A stretch of DNA of 64,000 nucleotides from Streptomyces pactum (GTDB taxonomy: Bacteria; Actinomycetota; Actinomycetes; Streptomycetales; Streptomycetaceae), in the NCBI RefSeq assembly GCF_002005225.1, contig NZ_CP019724.1, forward strand, positions 4,977,501 through 5,041,500, given 5' to 3'. Positions 19,049 through 27,054 of the stretch are shown here, piece by piece. Every line of letters starts with the position of its first letter. The first letter of the stretch is position 1. The position numbers were made by a program, and so were the translations under genes. The notes beneath the pieces are model-generated. The model saw nothing but the letters and a program-made list of their open reading frames with translations. It searched no databases and had not been told where the DNA came from.

Positions 19049-19351
19049 GCCGATCCCCCTCTCCTGTTCGTCACTTCACCCGTGCGGCAAGCACCGGGGA
19101 TCGGAAAGAAGATGCCGCCCTCGTATCTGCCGCAGACCGATCCTGGGAGAGGGGAGGAACGATGGGCAGCGAAACGGGCCGGTCGGCCCTGATGGAGTGA
19201 ACCGGGGGCATAAGGCGCATGTAGGGCGCAACGCCCGCGTGCGGGGTGGAGAGGCATCGGCGGCTTCCGTGCGTACGCCTCACTGTCTTGCGCGCGGCGG
19301 AGGCGGCCTGCTGTCCGGGAGACCCGCTCGGATGTGCGCCGGGTCCGGCCC

Positions 19352-19486
19352 GCGACGTTGGCCATGGACACGTACGGTCACTTCTTCCCGGACCGCCTGG
19401 ACGAGCAGGACCCGTGGTTCCCTCCGTTCGAGGGCGCCGACGAAGGGGCGAACCAGAGCGGCACACGCCTTCGATGCATGCTGTGA
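19352..19486 (+). pseudogene. C-terminal fragment of a tyrosine integrase
   Basis: In frame the DNA reads TLAMDTYGHFFPDRLDEQDP and on to a TGA at 19484. The string matches the catalytic C-terminus of phage/AICE tyrosine recombinases (family pattern STxxTxDTYGHLFPDR with the nucleophilic Tyr). No upstream integrase domain can be followed: only about 45 residues survive. The rest of 19049-19663 holds no recognisable gene. Confidence 0.7.
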
Positions 19487-19663
19487 GTCGGCCGCATGCA
19501 GGCAGGCGGTGAGCTTGCGCGCGCCGTCTGTACGCTCCTCTGCACCCCTTGTTTTCAGATGTGCTTGTCGTAAGGCTTCGTACAGCGCCCTCGTGGCCCC
19601 CTCCACATGAGCCGGGCGGATGGGACGCGGACGGGAGCGGTCGTGCAAGCACCTAAGGATCGG

Positions 19664-20620
19664 ATGCCCGCGAAGGAGCGGCGGGCGATCTTCATTTCTT
19701 ATCGACGTTCCGACTCTGCTCCGTGGACCGGACGGCTCGCTGCCGACCTGCGGAGGTATTTCGGAAAAGACCGGGTCTACCTGGACATCGATTCGAACCT
19801 GCCCGCCCGGGACTACGTAGTGGAGTTGGAGCAGGCGTTACTCGCGTCTCGCGTGGTGATCGCGGTCTTAGGGCCTCAGTGGCTGGGTAGTCCGAACGAC
19901 CGGGGCCAGCGGCGGCTGGATGACCCAGGCGACCTGGTACGCGTCGAGCTGGAGACCGCTCTCCGGAACGGTAAGGCTCTCATACCGGTGCTCGTTGGAG
20001 GGGCGGTGATGCCGCCTGGGCACGAAGTACCTCCCTCGATCGAAACGCTCTCACACCTGCAAGCCGTCAGACTCGCTGATCCGGACTGGCCATACGACTT
20101 CGGCCGGCTCCTGGAGACCCTTGAGCGGCACGCGGTACTTCCCGCTTCTGAAGCAGATACAGCTCCTCCCAGCGAGTCGACGATCCTGACCACCAGGCGC
20201 TACGAGCGCCGGCTGCAGGCTACCCGGCGTCGGGCATTCGACGCGCTGACGGGGGCCGTCGAGTTGTTGCGTTACCCAATCGTCGAGGTGAGACCGGAAG
20301 CTGCGATGGTGGCCTTCGACGCTCGTCGTGGCGGCGCGGTTTTCGCGGAGGTCGTCGATGCCGACCCGGGTCACTCGACCGTGGTGCTGAAGCTTCCTTC
20401 TGTCAAGACTGGGACGGTTGCCGGCGCTTCCGCCGCGTTGGCGATTTTTACCAACGGCTTCTCTTTGGCAGCTCTACCTGCCCTTCTGGCATGGCAACGC
20501 CGCTTCGCTGTCGGCTTTTTCGATAACGTTGAGGGCGTCTTGGAGGGACGAGGAGTCGGCGAAGACTCTTCGCTGCTGCCGGGCGTCCATGCGTGGCGCA
20601 ACAGACGCCGAGAAGTATGA
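19664..20620 (+). CDS. TIR-domain protein with unassigned C-terminal region
   Basis: 318 residues. Residues ~8-160 form a TIR domain: AIFISYRRSDSAPWTGRLAADLRRYFG, VYLDIDSNLPARDYVVELEQALLASRVVIAVLGPQWL, and DLVRVELETALRNGKALIPVLVGG with a Glu at the expected catalytic NADase position. Bacterial TIR proteins often act in phage defence by cleaving NAD or making cyclic ADP-ribose signals. The C-terminal ~140 residues have two hydrophobic segments (TVAGASAALAIFTNGFSLAALPALLAW) and no recognised domain. ATG at 19664 is preceded by AAGGA. It is opposite in strand to its defence-like neighbours, so probably a separate unit. Confidence 0.82.
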   Translation: MPAKERRAIFISYRRSDSAPWTGRLAADLRRYFGKDRVYLDIDSNLPARDYVVELEQALLASRVVIAVLGPQWLGSPNDRGQRRLDDPGDLVRVELETALRNGKALIPVLVGGAVMPPGHEVPPSIETLSHLQAVRLADPDWPYDFGRLLETLERHAVLPASEADTAPPSESTILTTRRYERRLQATRRRAFDALTGAVELLRYPIVEVRPEAAMVAFDARRGGAVFAEVVDADPGHSTVVLKLPSVKTGTVAGASAALAIFTNGFSLAALPALLAWQRRFAVGFFDNVEGVLEGRGVGEDSSLLPGVHAWRNRRREV

Positions 20621-21309
20621 GCGCCCACCGCAGAAGGCTCGCCCCTCCTGCGGAGCCCGGGCGAGCAGTGGTGCATGTCGGCACCGCACGGCGTGCTGGG
20701 GAGGGCCCTCCCGCTACCGGGCGCGTGGGCGGCGCCGAACCCGAAGGCGGCTGTCCGCGTTGAGATGGCGCTTCCTCAGGTTCGTCCGGGAGGTCGGTCT
20801 GCTGCTGTCCGCTCTACGGATCTTCCCTCTCCTCACGTACGTCCTTCTCGACCAGCGGGCGGGGAGTGCTCGACCAGCGGGCGGGGAGTGAGAGCTGCGG
20901 TGGTGGTCGCGGTACAAGCGGCTCCGCACCAGTCTGGACTGCGCTCAGGTCATCGACTCGATACTCGCGTCGGACGCCTCGTCCTGTCTGATGCTGCGGA
21001 CGTTTCGGCCACCAGCGGCGGATGGTGCACGTGGTCAAGGTGTGGTCGACCGTCCTGACTCGTCGGGGCATCATCGGCACGAAGCTGTACGACGGCGCTC
21101 TTGCGCAGACTTTGGCCCAGTCCCGCCACCAGTAGGGACTGGACGAACCGCCCCGGACGCTGCGACCCTGCTCGTTCGCTGAGGGCCTCCCGTGGGCCAT
21201 TTCCCGAAGGCTCCGAGTCGCGGCTCTTGCTGGCAGTGAAGTCGAGCCCTGAATGTCCTTTGAGGTTGGTCAAAGGCGTCCGGTGTTTGCATGAGTTTGT
21301 GTCGTATGG
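20621..21309. other. 690-bp stretch without a convincing gene
   Basis: Only short, low-quality frames are present on both strands. One plus-strand frame around 21022-21135 reads MVHVVKVWSTVLTRRGIIGTKLYDG and ends at a stop; it could be the tail of a lost gene, but I do not recognise it. The base composition is less biased than in flanking genes, consistent with decayed sequence. Confidence 0.55.
20848..20890. repeat. 21-bp direct repeat
   Basis: Two exact copies of a 21-bp unit beginning TCGACCAGCGGG at 20848 and 20870, separated by one base, in the gene-free stretch. Possibly a replication-slippage duplication. Confidence 0.8.
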
Positions 21310-22182
21310 CTAGCTCGTTGTGATCGTCTGCATTGAGGTGAACCGATGGCCGTGTTCCACCCAGCTCATCGTCACCTCGAGTTGGGGAATGCGTTCCCGG
21401 GTGAATAGCGACACTGGCAGTGACGCCAACGGTATGGCCACTTTGCGGCCTGCCTCCAGGCCGTGCATCGGTTCGCGGTGGGTAACCAGCGGCGAGGCGA
21501 AGAAGCCATGCTTGAAGGTGAACCGCACGGCCTCGGCCGCGCCGGTTCCGGTGTTCTCGATGACCAGCAGCACCCGCTCGCCCTTCGTGTCGGCGCGCAC
21601 CTCCATGCCGGCCACGAGCCTGGCTGCTGGCTCTGAGGCGGTCGTGGGGTTACCGGCACGTTCGGGGCCGGCGCCGAACCGGTCGTGCAGCACTCGGGTC
21701 AGGTGGTCGTAAGTGAGGGCGCCGAATTCCTCCGGTGAGTCGAAGGTACGTACCAGCCCGGCCTTTTCCATCTGGGACTGGAACGCGCGTACCTTCGTGA
21801 GCTGGTCGACGTCGACGTCGCTCGGCAGCGGCCGGGTGCTGAAGTACAGCAGTACCGGCCGCCCGGCCTCGTGCAACGCCGTGATCTCCTCGACGGTGCC
21901 GCTGTCGTGGGCGGCGGTGGGGGTGCCCATCCGGCTCCAGAAGATTCCCACCAGCAGGTCGGCCCGTCCGGTCATCTGGTCGTTGATGGCCGCCTGCGCA
22001 CCGTTGGTGTGCAGCAGCGGTGCGCTGTCGTACTCCCACATGAGCGGGAGCAGGACGGTGCGCTCCCGCTCGGCGTGGGCGGCGTTCCATCGGTAGCACT
22101 GCTCACGCATGAACGCGCGCTCCGCGACGACGTCACCCGGCGAGGCGACCATGACGCGGATCACTCGGGCGTCGAACGGCAC
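21310..22182 (-). CDS. DUF4062-like (TIR-like Rossmann) protein with C-terminal beta domain
   Basis: 290 residues. Residues ~5-165 (VIRVMVASPGDVVAERAFMREQCYRWN, LLPLMWEYDSAPL, NDQMTGRADLLVGIFWSRMGTPT, SGTVEEITALHEAGRPVLLYFSTRPLP) match a family I associate with DUF4062, a TIR-related fold common in conflict systems. Residues ~190-290 look like a beta-sandwich (MEVRADTKGERVLLVIENTGTGAAEAVRFTF). It lies eight bases downstream of the zinc-ribbon gene and shares its transcript. Function not established; a defence role is inference. Confidence 0.65.
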   Translation of the reverse strand: MPFDARVIRVMVASPGDVVAERAFMREQCYRWNAAHAERERTVLLPLMWEYDSAPLLHTNGAQAAINDQMTGRADLLVGIFWSRMGTPTAAHDSGTVEEITALHEAGRPVLLYFSTRPLPSDVDVDQLTKVRAFQSQMEKAGLVRTFDSPEEFGALTYDHLTRVLHDRFGAGPERAGNPTTASEPAARLVAGMEVRADTKGERVLLVIENTGTGAAEAVRFTFKHGFFASPLVTHREPMHGLEAGRKVAIPLASLPVSLFTRERIPQLEVTMSWVEHGHRFTSMQTITTS

Positions 22183-22190
22183 GGCTCTCC

Positions 22191-22805
22191 CTATGGGGAT
22201 TGGGTCGTCGAATCGGTTCCGACCTGTTGTTCACCGCACCGGCTGCACACCCGCGTGGGTCGGCCCCGGTGCCCCAGCCCCCAGTCACCCCACGAGTGCA
22301 GGACCTGCACCGTGACATCGCTGGTCTCCGTGAAGACCCCGCACCGGGTGCAGAGCACGGCGGAGTGGCACGGCCCGAGACCTGAGCGGTCGGGAATCAG
22401 GGACGTATCCGTCGGTCGGATCCGATCGTAGTGTTCCTCGAGATACGCGATCTCGTACTGGTGCTCCTGAAAGTAGGCGCCACGGCACTTCCAACCACAC
22501 CGCTGACAGACCTGCATGACCTCACACGACCGTTCCCGAACATAGACGGTCGAGCCGAGTTGATGCCGTTCCTGTGTCTCGACTCGCGCGCAGCGCTGGC
22601 AGGTCCGGGTTGCCTCGCACGAGTCGGGTCCGCCCAAGTAGGTCCATTCGCCGGGCCGGTGACGCTCCTTGGTGGATACATCGCCGCATCGCCGGCACGT
22701 ACGACGCGCCTGGCAGGAGCCGTCCGTCACGTACCCCCACTCGCCGACGTGCATCCTCGCCCGGCATTTCATACGGCCGAAGCCGGCTCGCAGACCCTTG
22801 AGCAT
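22191..22805 (-). CDS. Repeated zinc-ribbon protein
   Basis: 204 residues rich in Cys pairs. Three consecutive ~34-residue repeats follow the pattern W-x-Y...SC-x4-TC-x-RC...E-x-H (SCQARRTCRRCGDV, SCEATRTCQRCARV, SCEVMQVCQRCGWK), and two further CxxC knuckles lie at the C-terminus (LCTRCGVF, VCSRCGEQ). These would bind several zinc ions. No enzyme domain is seen. ATG at 22805 has GAGGGAG five bases upstream. It is followed by the DUF4062-like gene after eight bases, suggesting a two-gene unit in which this protein may be a nucleic-acid or protein-binding sensor (inference). Confidence 0.75.
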   Translation of the reverse strand: MLKGLRAGFGRMKCRARMHVGEWGYVTDGSCQARRTCRRCGDVSTKERHRPGEWTYLGGPDSCEATRTCQRCARVETQERHQLGSTVYVRERSCEVMQVCQRCGWKCRGAYFQEHQYEIAYLEEHYDRIRPTDTSLIPDRSGLGPCHSAVLCTRCGVFTETSDVTVQVLHSWGDWGLGHRGRPTRVCSRCGEQQVGTDSTTQSP

Positions 22806-23369
22806 CTGTCTCCCTCGCAGTAGCCGGCCCGTTGACGATGTCCGAGTCGGGGTGACGGTAGAAGCAATGCCGTGAGGTTTGTCCTCCAGCCCGGGTGTCA
22901 AGCAGCTTGAGGAAGTCGACGTAGAGGGGCAGAGCTCCGCGTGGAACGGCGTCGACCAAGACACCGGTCTCGCGAAGAGTCCCGTTGGTTCAGTCTGGCA
23001 CGCCCGCACGTGCTTGTGCAGGTGGAAAAGCTTGCCTTTCAGGGGACTTGGGCGAAGCGATGCGGGCCGTGGCCTCCGACGGGCGACCGATCCACAAGTC
23101 CGCGTACTGCTGTTGGATCTGGCCGCCGGAGTACTCGATGATGTACTCCGGGATGGAGTGGGCGCCAAGGAATCCGGTGACCTCCGCGACGCTGGAACTC
23201 AGCAGATTTTGAGTTCCTGGCCCCGCCGGGTGAGCGGCGCGGTCAGAATCGCGGTGAGCGCCCGTTCCGACCACGCCAACCTGAGACGCGATCATGAACC
23301 GTGCGTCCGTGGTATGTATAGCGATGAGATTTTCGTGCGGCGCGTCGGTGAGTTGCGCGAACCTCTATG
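22806..23369. other. Gene-poor stretch with a possible NUDIX hydrolase remnant
   Basis: At 23056-23205 on the minus strand a frame reads VAEVTGFLGAHSIPEYIIEY followed by GGQIQQQYADLWIGR, which resembles the middle of NUDIX hydrolases after the Nudix box. No Nudix box, start or proper C-terminus can be followed, so if real it is a fragment. The remainder shows no recognisable gene; an upstream extension of the zinc-ribbon frame is low-complexity and unconvincing. Confidence 0.35.
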
Positions 23370-23849
23370 CTACTGCCTTGTCGAGCCCGGTGGCCAAATG
23401 ATGCGGACGTCCATACCCCGCTGCCGGGCATAGGCCACGATGTCGGCGGTGCCGCCTTTCCCGCCCGCTGGTCTGCCGTCCCAGACTGCCAGCAGGATAT
23501 CGCTCTGATCAGCTACCTCTTGCCCTGCGGCCAAATACGCGTCTTCACCAGCCGTAGAGAAGTCCATCTCTGACCGAGAGGTAGCGAGCTGGAGTAGAGA
23601 ATTGTAGGCCGATCGCGCTTCGTTGCTTCGGAAGCTGCTTTCGTAGTCTTTGCTCGGGATGACAACATGCAACCGTCCTCCTCTGGCCAGCATTGCCAGC
23701 GCGAAAGCCTGGTCTGCCCCCTCTGCGAGGCACGTCACCCCCAAGACGTCTTCTTGCAAGTCGCTCAGCTCTACCATCATGGCTTCGACGACACGCTGCC
23801 GTGTGGCGACGCTCAACGTCTGGTGTCCTGTACACCCGATGCGTTTCAT
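23370..23849 (-). CDS. SLOG-domain protein (nucleotide-ligand sensor), third gene of TIR/caspase operon
   Basis: 159 residues forming a single Rossmann-like SLOG domain: MKRIGCTGHQTLS (the GxxGH-type nucleotide loop), VTCLAEGADQAFALAML, LHVVIPSKDYESSF, and QSDILLAVWDGRPAGGKGGTADIVAYAR. SLOG domains bind or process nucleotide-derived ligands; in type I Thoeris the SLOG domain of ThsA senses the cyclic ADP-ribose signal made by the TIR protein. Here the SLOG is a separate small protein. Its ATG overlaps the caspase stop codon (ATGA). Confidence 0.8.
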   Translation of the reverse strand: MKRIGCTGHQTLSVATRQRVVEAMMVELSDLQEDVLGVTCLAEGADQAFALAMLARGGRLHVVIPSKDYESSFRSNEARSAYNSLLQLATSRSEMDFSTAGEDAYLAAGQEVADQSDILLAVWDGRPAGGKGGTADIVAYARQRGMDVRIIWPPGSTRQ

Positions 23850-24847
23850 AGCACCTTCCGCTTGGCTAACTTCCAAAAGTACCGGCCCATAGGAGTCAAA
23901 TAGACCTCTCCGCTTTCCATGGCTACCCAGTAGTGATCACGTTTACCGTCCGTGGTGACAAGGTTGGCGTTGCGCAACCGGCCGAAATAGTCGAATTGTT
24001 GCTGTTTTGGAGTGCCTGGAGTTCCGGGAGGCAGAGGTCTCCCTTCACCCTCGTGTTCTGGGCTCAGGCGTACTCGACTGTCTGCTTCAGGGAAGTGGGC
24101 AGGCAACTTTCGCAGCATGGTGGCGTCCAGCCATGGCGGGCCGATACGCAGAACAACGGGCTCGGTGAGGTTCGCCTTGAAGACCGGGCGCTGCTGCCAC
24201 GCGTCAAAGGCCGGACTTATGAACCCGTACAGGCTGAGCGCAGTGACCTTTCCTAGGTGGTCCGCGGCTCCTCCTTCGAGTCCGTCAAGGAGGACGCGGG
24301 TGAAGGCACCGTGTCCCTCTACCTCCTGCGATGCTTCGATTCCGCGGCTTGCGGCCATAATGGTGACGTTCTCCCGCAAGATGCTCTTGTTCAGGCGGAA
24401 GTTCTCCGAAACGGCTGCAGCTTGCTGCCCTGGTGTATTTCCCAGATCTCCGCTGAAGCAGCAGTCGAGTATCAATGTGACACTACGGGCGGGGGAATCA
24501 TTGGCAAGAGTGATCAGGTCGTTCATCGATACACCCAGCGTATGGTCTGTAGCGTCCTGGGTGACCAGATCAGCGCCCCAGGGCGTCTGAGCCCCGTGGC
24601 CAGCGAAGAAGAAGAGCAAGTCCGTGTCACGAGCATTAGCGAACAGCTTGGTGAGAGCGTGACGCAGACCGTCCCGCGTGACCTCAGGACTTCCCTCCGC
24701 TCCTGTGATCAATTGAGTGCGCCAGTTTGGGCTGTCATCAGCGTTGGCAGAGAGCAGCTTTTCGAGCGCTGTCGCATCTGCGACGCAGCCTCCCAGAGAT
24801 TGACCCTCCGGATAGTGGTCAATGCCTACGATGATGGCCCGCTTCAT
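23846..24847 (-). CDS. Caspase-like (peptidase C14) protease, putative defence effector
   Basis: 333 residues. N-terminal ~245 residues form a caspase/metacaspase domain: RAIIVGIDHYPEGQSLGGCVADATALEKLL, His84 in FFFAGHGAQ, and Cys130 in LILDCCFSGDL, i.e. the His/Cys dyad. The C-terminal ~80 residues (from PPGTPGTPKQQQFDYFGRLRNANLV to YLTPMGRYFWKLAKRK) are a separate small domain ending in a winged-helix-like pattern. Proteases of this kind act as suicidal effectors; recent work on caspase-type Thoeris, recalled not checked, links TIR signals to caspase activation. It overlaps by four bases with both neighbours. Confidence 0.85.
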   Translation of the reverse strand: MKRAIIVGIDHYPEGQSLGGCVADATALEKLLSANADDSPNWRTQLITGAEGSPEVTRDGLRHALTKLFANARDTDLLFFFAGHGAQTPWGADLVTQDATDHTLGVSMNDLITLANDSPARSVTLILDCCFSGDLGNTPGQQAAAVSENFRLNKSILRENVTIMAASRGIEASQEVEGHGAFTRVLLDGLEGGAADHLGKVTALSLYGFISPAFDAWQQRPVFKANLTEPVVLRIGPPWLDATMLRKLPAHFPEADSRVRLSPEHEGEGRPLPPGTPGTPKQQQFDYFGRLRNANLVTTDGKRDHYWVAMESGEVYLTPMGRYFWKLAKRKVL

Positions 24848-25146
24848 CCGTTCTTGCCCTCACCCGTCATCTGCCGAACCGTCGCGGCGATGCGGCCCCA
24901 CTTCCATGCCATGGTGCGGTTCTGCTGCGAGCCGGCCGGCGGGGTGCTGCCGGTTCCGGCGCCGTCGACGCAGACACCGAAGACGGGGACCAGTAGTTCC
25001 TTGGCCATGGCGATCTCCTTGGCCACACCAGTGGCAGTCGCCATGTGTCGGCCCACCAGAACGATGCACATGTGGGTGTCGGCCATCTTCTTCTGCGGTT
25101 CGTCGTGATCAAAGTCGAAGCTGAGGAATGCGCGCGGATTGGCCAT
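24844..25146 (-). CDS. Short TIR-like (DUF1863/ThsB-type) protein, first gene of TIR/caspase operon
   Basis: 100 residues. The start NPRAFLSFDFDHDE and the later part THMCIVLVGRHMATATGVAKEIAMAKELLVPVFGV, then AWKWGRIAATVRQMTGEGKNG, match the DUF1863/ThsB-type TIR family closely, including the Glu of KEIAMA near the expected catalytic site. Compared with that family roughly 35-40 residues between the first strand and QKKMADTHM are absent, in frame. It may be a natural short form or an inactive deletion derivative. AAGGAAG lies five bases before the ATG. The stop overlaps the caspase start (ATGA). Confidence 0.75.
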   Translation of the reverse strand: MANPRAFLSFDFDHDEPQKKMADTHMCIVLVGRHMATATGVAKEIAMAKELLVPVFGVCVDGAGTGSTPPAGSQQNRTMAWKWGRIAATVRQMTGEGKNG

Positions 25147-25296
25147 GTTTCTTCCTTGCTCCGGAGCAGGATCGAAGGAGTCTCACACTAGGCGACGGGT
25201 ATGACAGCGCGGCGGCGTTTTATGACTTTGATCTGCCTCCCGGCGTTGATGGCCGAACACGTCGCCGGCCGCCGGGAGTGTCTGGTGGCTTCCTTT

Positions 25297-25333
25297 GTGG
25301 TCAGCGATCGTGCATGTGGTCAGCGATCGTGCA
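25297..25333. repeat. 18-bp direct repeat at the 3' end of the HxlR gene
   Basis: GTGGTCAGCGATCGTGCA occurs at 25297-25314 and 25316-25333, one base apart. The second copy spans the stop codon of the HxlR-type regulator, so the duplication may have altered its C-terminus. Confidence 0.85.
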
Positions 25334-25778
25334 GCACAGAGGTCGTATCGACATCCACGGGCCTGCCGTGCGCGTCGGTGGGACGCAGCTCTGGGAGCGG
25401 GAGACCGCTTTCATCAACGAGAACTGAGTGAGTTTCATCTGGCGCGAAGGCGTGCCGTTCGCCCCACTGACGCGCAGCCACGATGACGGTGAAGAGGTCT
25501 CGGCCCGCCTCTGTGAGGACGTAGTTCTGTCGCCGCCCCGTCGGGGCGGTCTGCCGATCGAGGAGCCCTCGTTCGACCAAGCGACGCAGCCGGTCGGTGA
25601 GGATGTTGCGCGCGATTCCCGTGCGGTGTTGGAAGTCGGTGAATGCTCGCGCACCGTCCATCGCGTCACGAATGATCAGCAGGCTCCATCGATCTCCGAC
25701 CAGGTCGAGGGTGCGCGCGACGGGGCAGGCGGGGTCGGTCCAGGACATCCCCTCGGCATGGGGCGCTGTGCGAGCCAT
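25320..25778 (-). CDS. HxlR-family transcriptional regulator
   Basis: 152 residues with the HxlR winged-helix core: CPVARTLDLVGDRWSLLIIRDAMDGARAFTDFQHRTGIARNILTDRLRRLVERGLLDRQ followed by TGRRQNYVLTEAGRDLFTVIVAARQWGE. The single Cys before the recognition region is typical of HxlR/QorR-type redox or electrophile sensors. ATG at 25778 is preceded by AGGAGGAG. It is divergent from an MFS exporter gene with 85 bp between, whose AT-rich centre (CATTTTGGTTGCAATTTGC) is the probable operator, so it likely controls the exporter. Confidence 0.9.
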   Translation of the reverse strand: MARTAPHAEGMSWTDPACPVARTLDLVGDRWSLLIIRDAMDGARAFTDFQHRTGIARNILTDRLRRLVERGLLDRQTAPTGRRQNYVLTEAGRDLFTVIVAARQWGERHAFAPDETHSVLVDESGLPLPELRPTDAHGRPVDVDTTSVLHDR

Positions 25779-25863
25779 CACTCCTCCTGAAGAGTTGCGG
25801 ATCGAAACCATTCTGCCGTACCTTCATTTTGGTTGCAATTTGCTACTCATTGGAGGGGTGTTG

Positions 25864-27045
25864 GTGAGTCTTACGTCTGGCCGGAGGGTGCTGTTCGCCG
25901 TGATCTGCGCGGTCGCGGTCGCGACGATCTACGTTGCGCAACCCGTACTGGCCCAGATCGGCGACGACCTGGGCCTGCCGGAAGCCGACTTGGGATGGAT
26001 CGTCACCACGGGGCAGCTCGGCTACCTGATCGGCTTGGCCCTTCTTGTGCCTCTGGGGGACATGTTCGACCGGCGCAAGCTCATTGCCGGGCATCTTCTC
26101 CTCGCTGCGGTTGGCATGGCCCTGACCGCAGTCGCTGCCCATCTATGGCTCCTGCTTGCCGGGCTGGCCACCGCAGGCTTGTTCGCGGTCGTCGTTCAGA
26201 CCACTGTGGCCTTCGCCGCCGACCTGTCCACGGCAGCGGAACGCGGCCGCACACTCGGCGCCGTTACCTCCGGTGTCATCATCGGCATTCTCGGAGCGCG
26301 CGTGCTCGCGGGCAGTCTCGCTGCACTCTGGGGATGGCGAAGCATCTACGTGGTATTCGCCGTGCTCCTCATCGCGCTCACCTGCTTCGTGCTGAAGCTC
26401 CTGCCATCCGACCCGCACGCCGTCCGGGCCACTTATGGCGCGGTGCTGATCTCGCTGGGGCGCCTGTTCCGTGAGCGCCTGTTCGTCTCGCGGGGACTGA
26501 TTGCATTCTTCCTGTTTGCTTCCTTTGGCGTGTTGTGGAGCGGCCTGGCTCTGCCGCTCGCAGCCGAGCCATGGCACCTGAGCACCACTCAGATCGGCCT
26601 CTTCGGGATCGCCGGGCTCGCCGGGGCGCTGGGCGCCGCTCGAGCCGGGCGGGGGGCCGACGCCGGCCGCGTCGACGTCATCACAGGCGGTGCACTTGTG
26701 CTCCTGGCCGCTTCATGGTTGGCGACCGGACAAGCGTCCTGGTCGCTCTGGGCGGTCGTCGCCGGCGTGATCGTCCTCGACTTCGCGGTGCAGGCAGTAC
26801 ACGTCAGCAATCAACACCTGCTCACGGCCGCATATTCACACCAGACGAGCAGCGTCATCGGCGGCTACATGCTTTTCTACTCCTTCGGCTCCGCCGTCGG
26901 AGCAACCGGCACCACCGCGGTGTACTCCGCCACAGGGTGGGCTGGATCCAGTCTCCTCGGCGCCGCCTTCGCCCTCTGCGCACTCATGATCTGGGCCGTC
27001 AACCGACAGGCAGCCACCGACACGCAACGAGACGTGCTCGTGTAA
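25864..27045 (+). CDS. MFS transporter (12-TMS, AraJ/YdhP-like exporter)
   Basis: 393 residues, highly hydrophobic, about 12 membrane helices. The motif-A-like loop LVPLGDMFDRRKLIAGHLLLAAVG follows helix 2. The start VAVATIYVAQPVLAQIGDDLGLPEADLGWIVTTGQLGYL is typical of drug:H+ antiporters found next to HxlR or TetR regulators. GTG at 25864 is chosen because GGAGG lies about seven bases upstream; frames extending further upstream run antisense through the HxlR gene. Substrate unknown. Confidence 0.88.
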   Translation: MSLTSGRRVLFAVICAVAVATIYVAQPVLAQIGDDLGLPEADLGWIVTTGQLGYLIGLALLVPLGDMFDRRKLIAGHLLLAAVGMALTAVAAHLWLLLAGLATAGLFAVVVQTTVAFAADLSTAAERGRTLGAVTSGVIIGILGARVLAGSLAALWGWRSIYVVFAVLLIALTCFVLKLLPSDPHAVRATYGAVLISLGRLFRERLFVSRGLIAFFLFASFGVLWSGLALPLAAEPWHLSTTQIGLFGIAGLAGALGAARAGRGADAGRVDVITGGALVLLAASWLATGQASWSLWAVVAGVIVLDFAVQAVHVSNQHLLTAAYSHQTSSVIGGYMLFYSFGSAVGATGTTAVYSATGWAGSSLLGAAFALCALMIWAVNRQAATDTQRDVLV

Positions 27046-27054
27046 CTGCCTCGT

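Noticed and set aside
19280..19648. 122-codon minus-strand frame upstream of the urease operon
   Set aside because: Antisense to the integrase fragment and lacking a recognisable domain; kept out for want of support.
20418..20891. 157-codon plus-strand frame overlapping the TIR gene 3' end
   Set aside because: First half is a shadow of the TIR gene; the remaining part has one hydrophobic stretch but no start signal.
22522..22959. 145-codon minus-strand frame upstream of and overlapping the zinc-ribbon gene
   Set aside because: The zinc-ribbon frame has repeated Cys motifs and a good ribosome site; this alternative loses them and shows no family resemblance.
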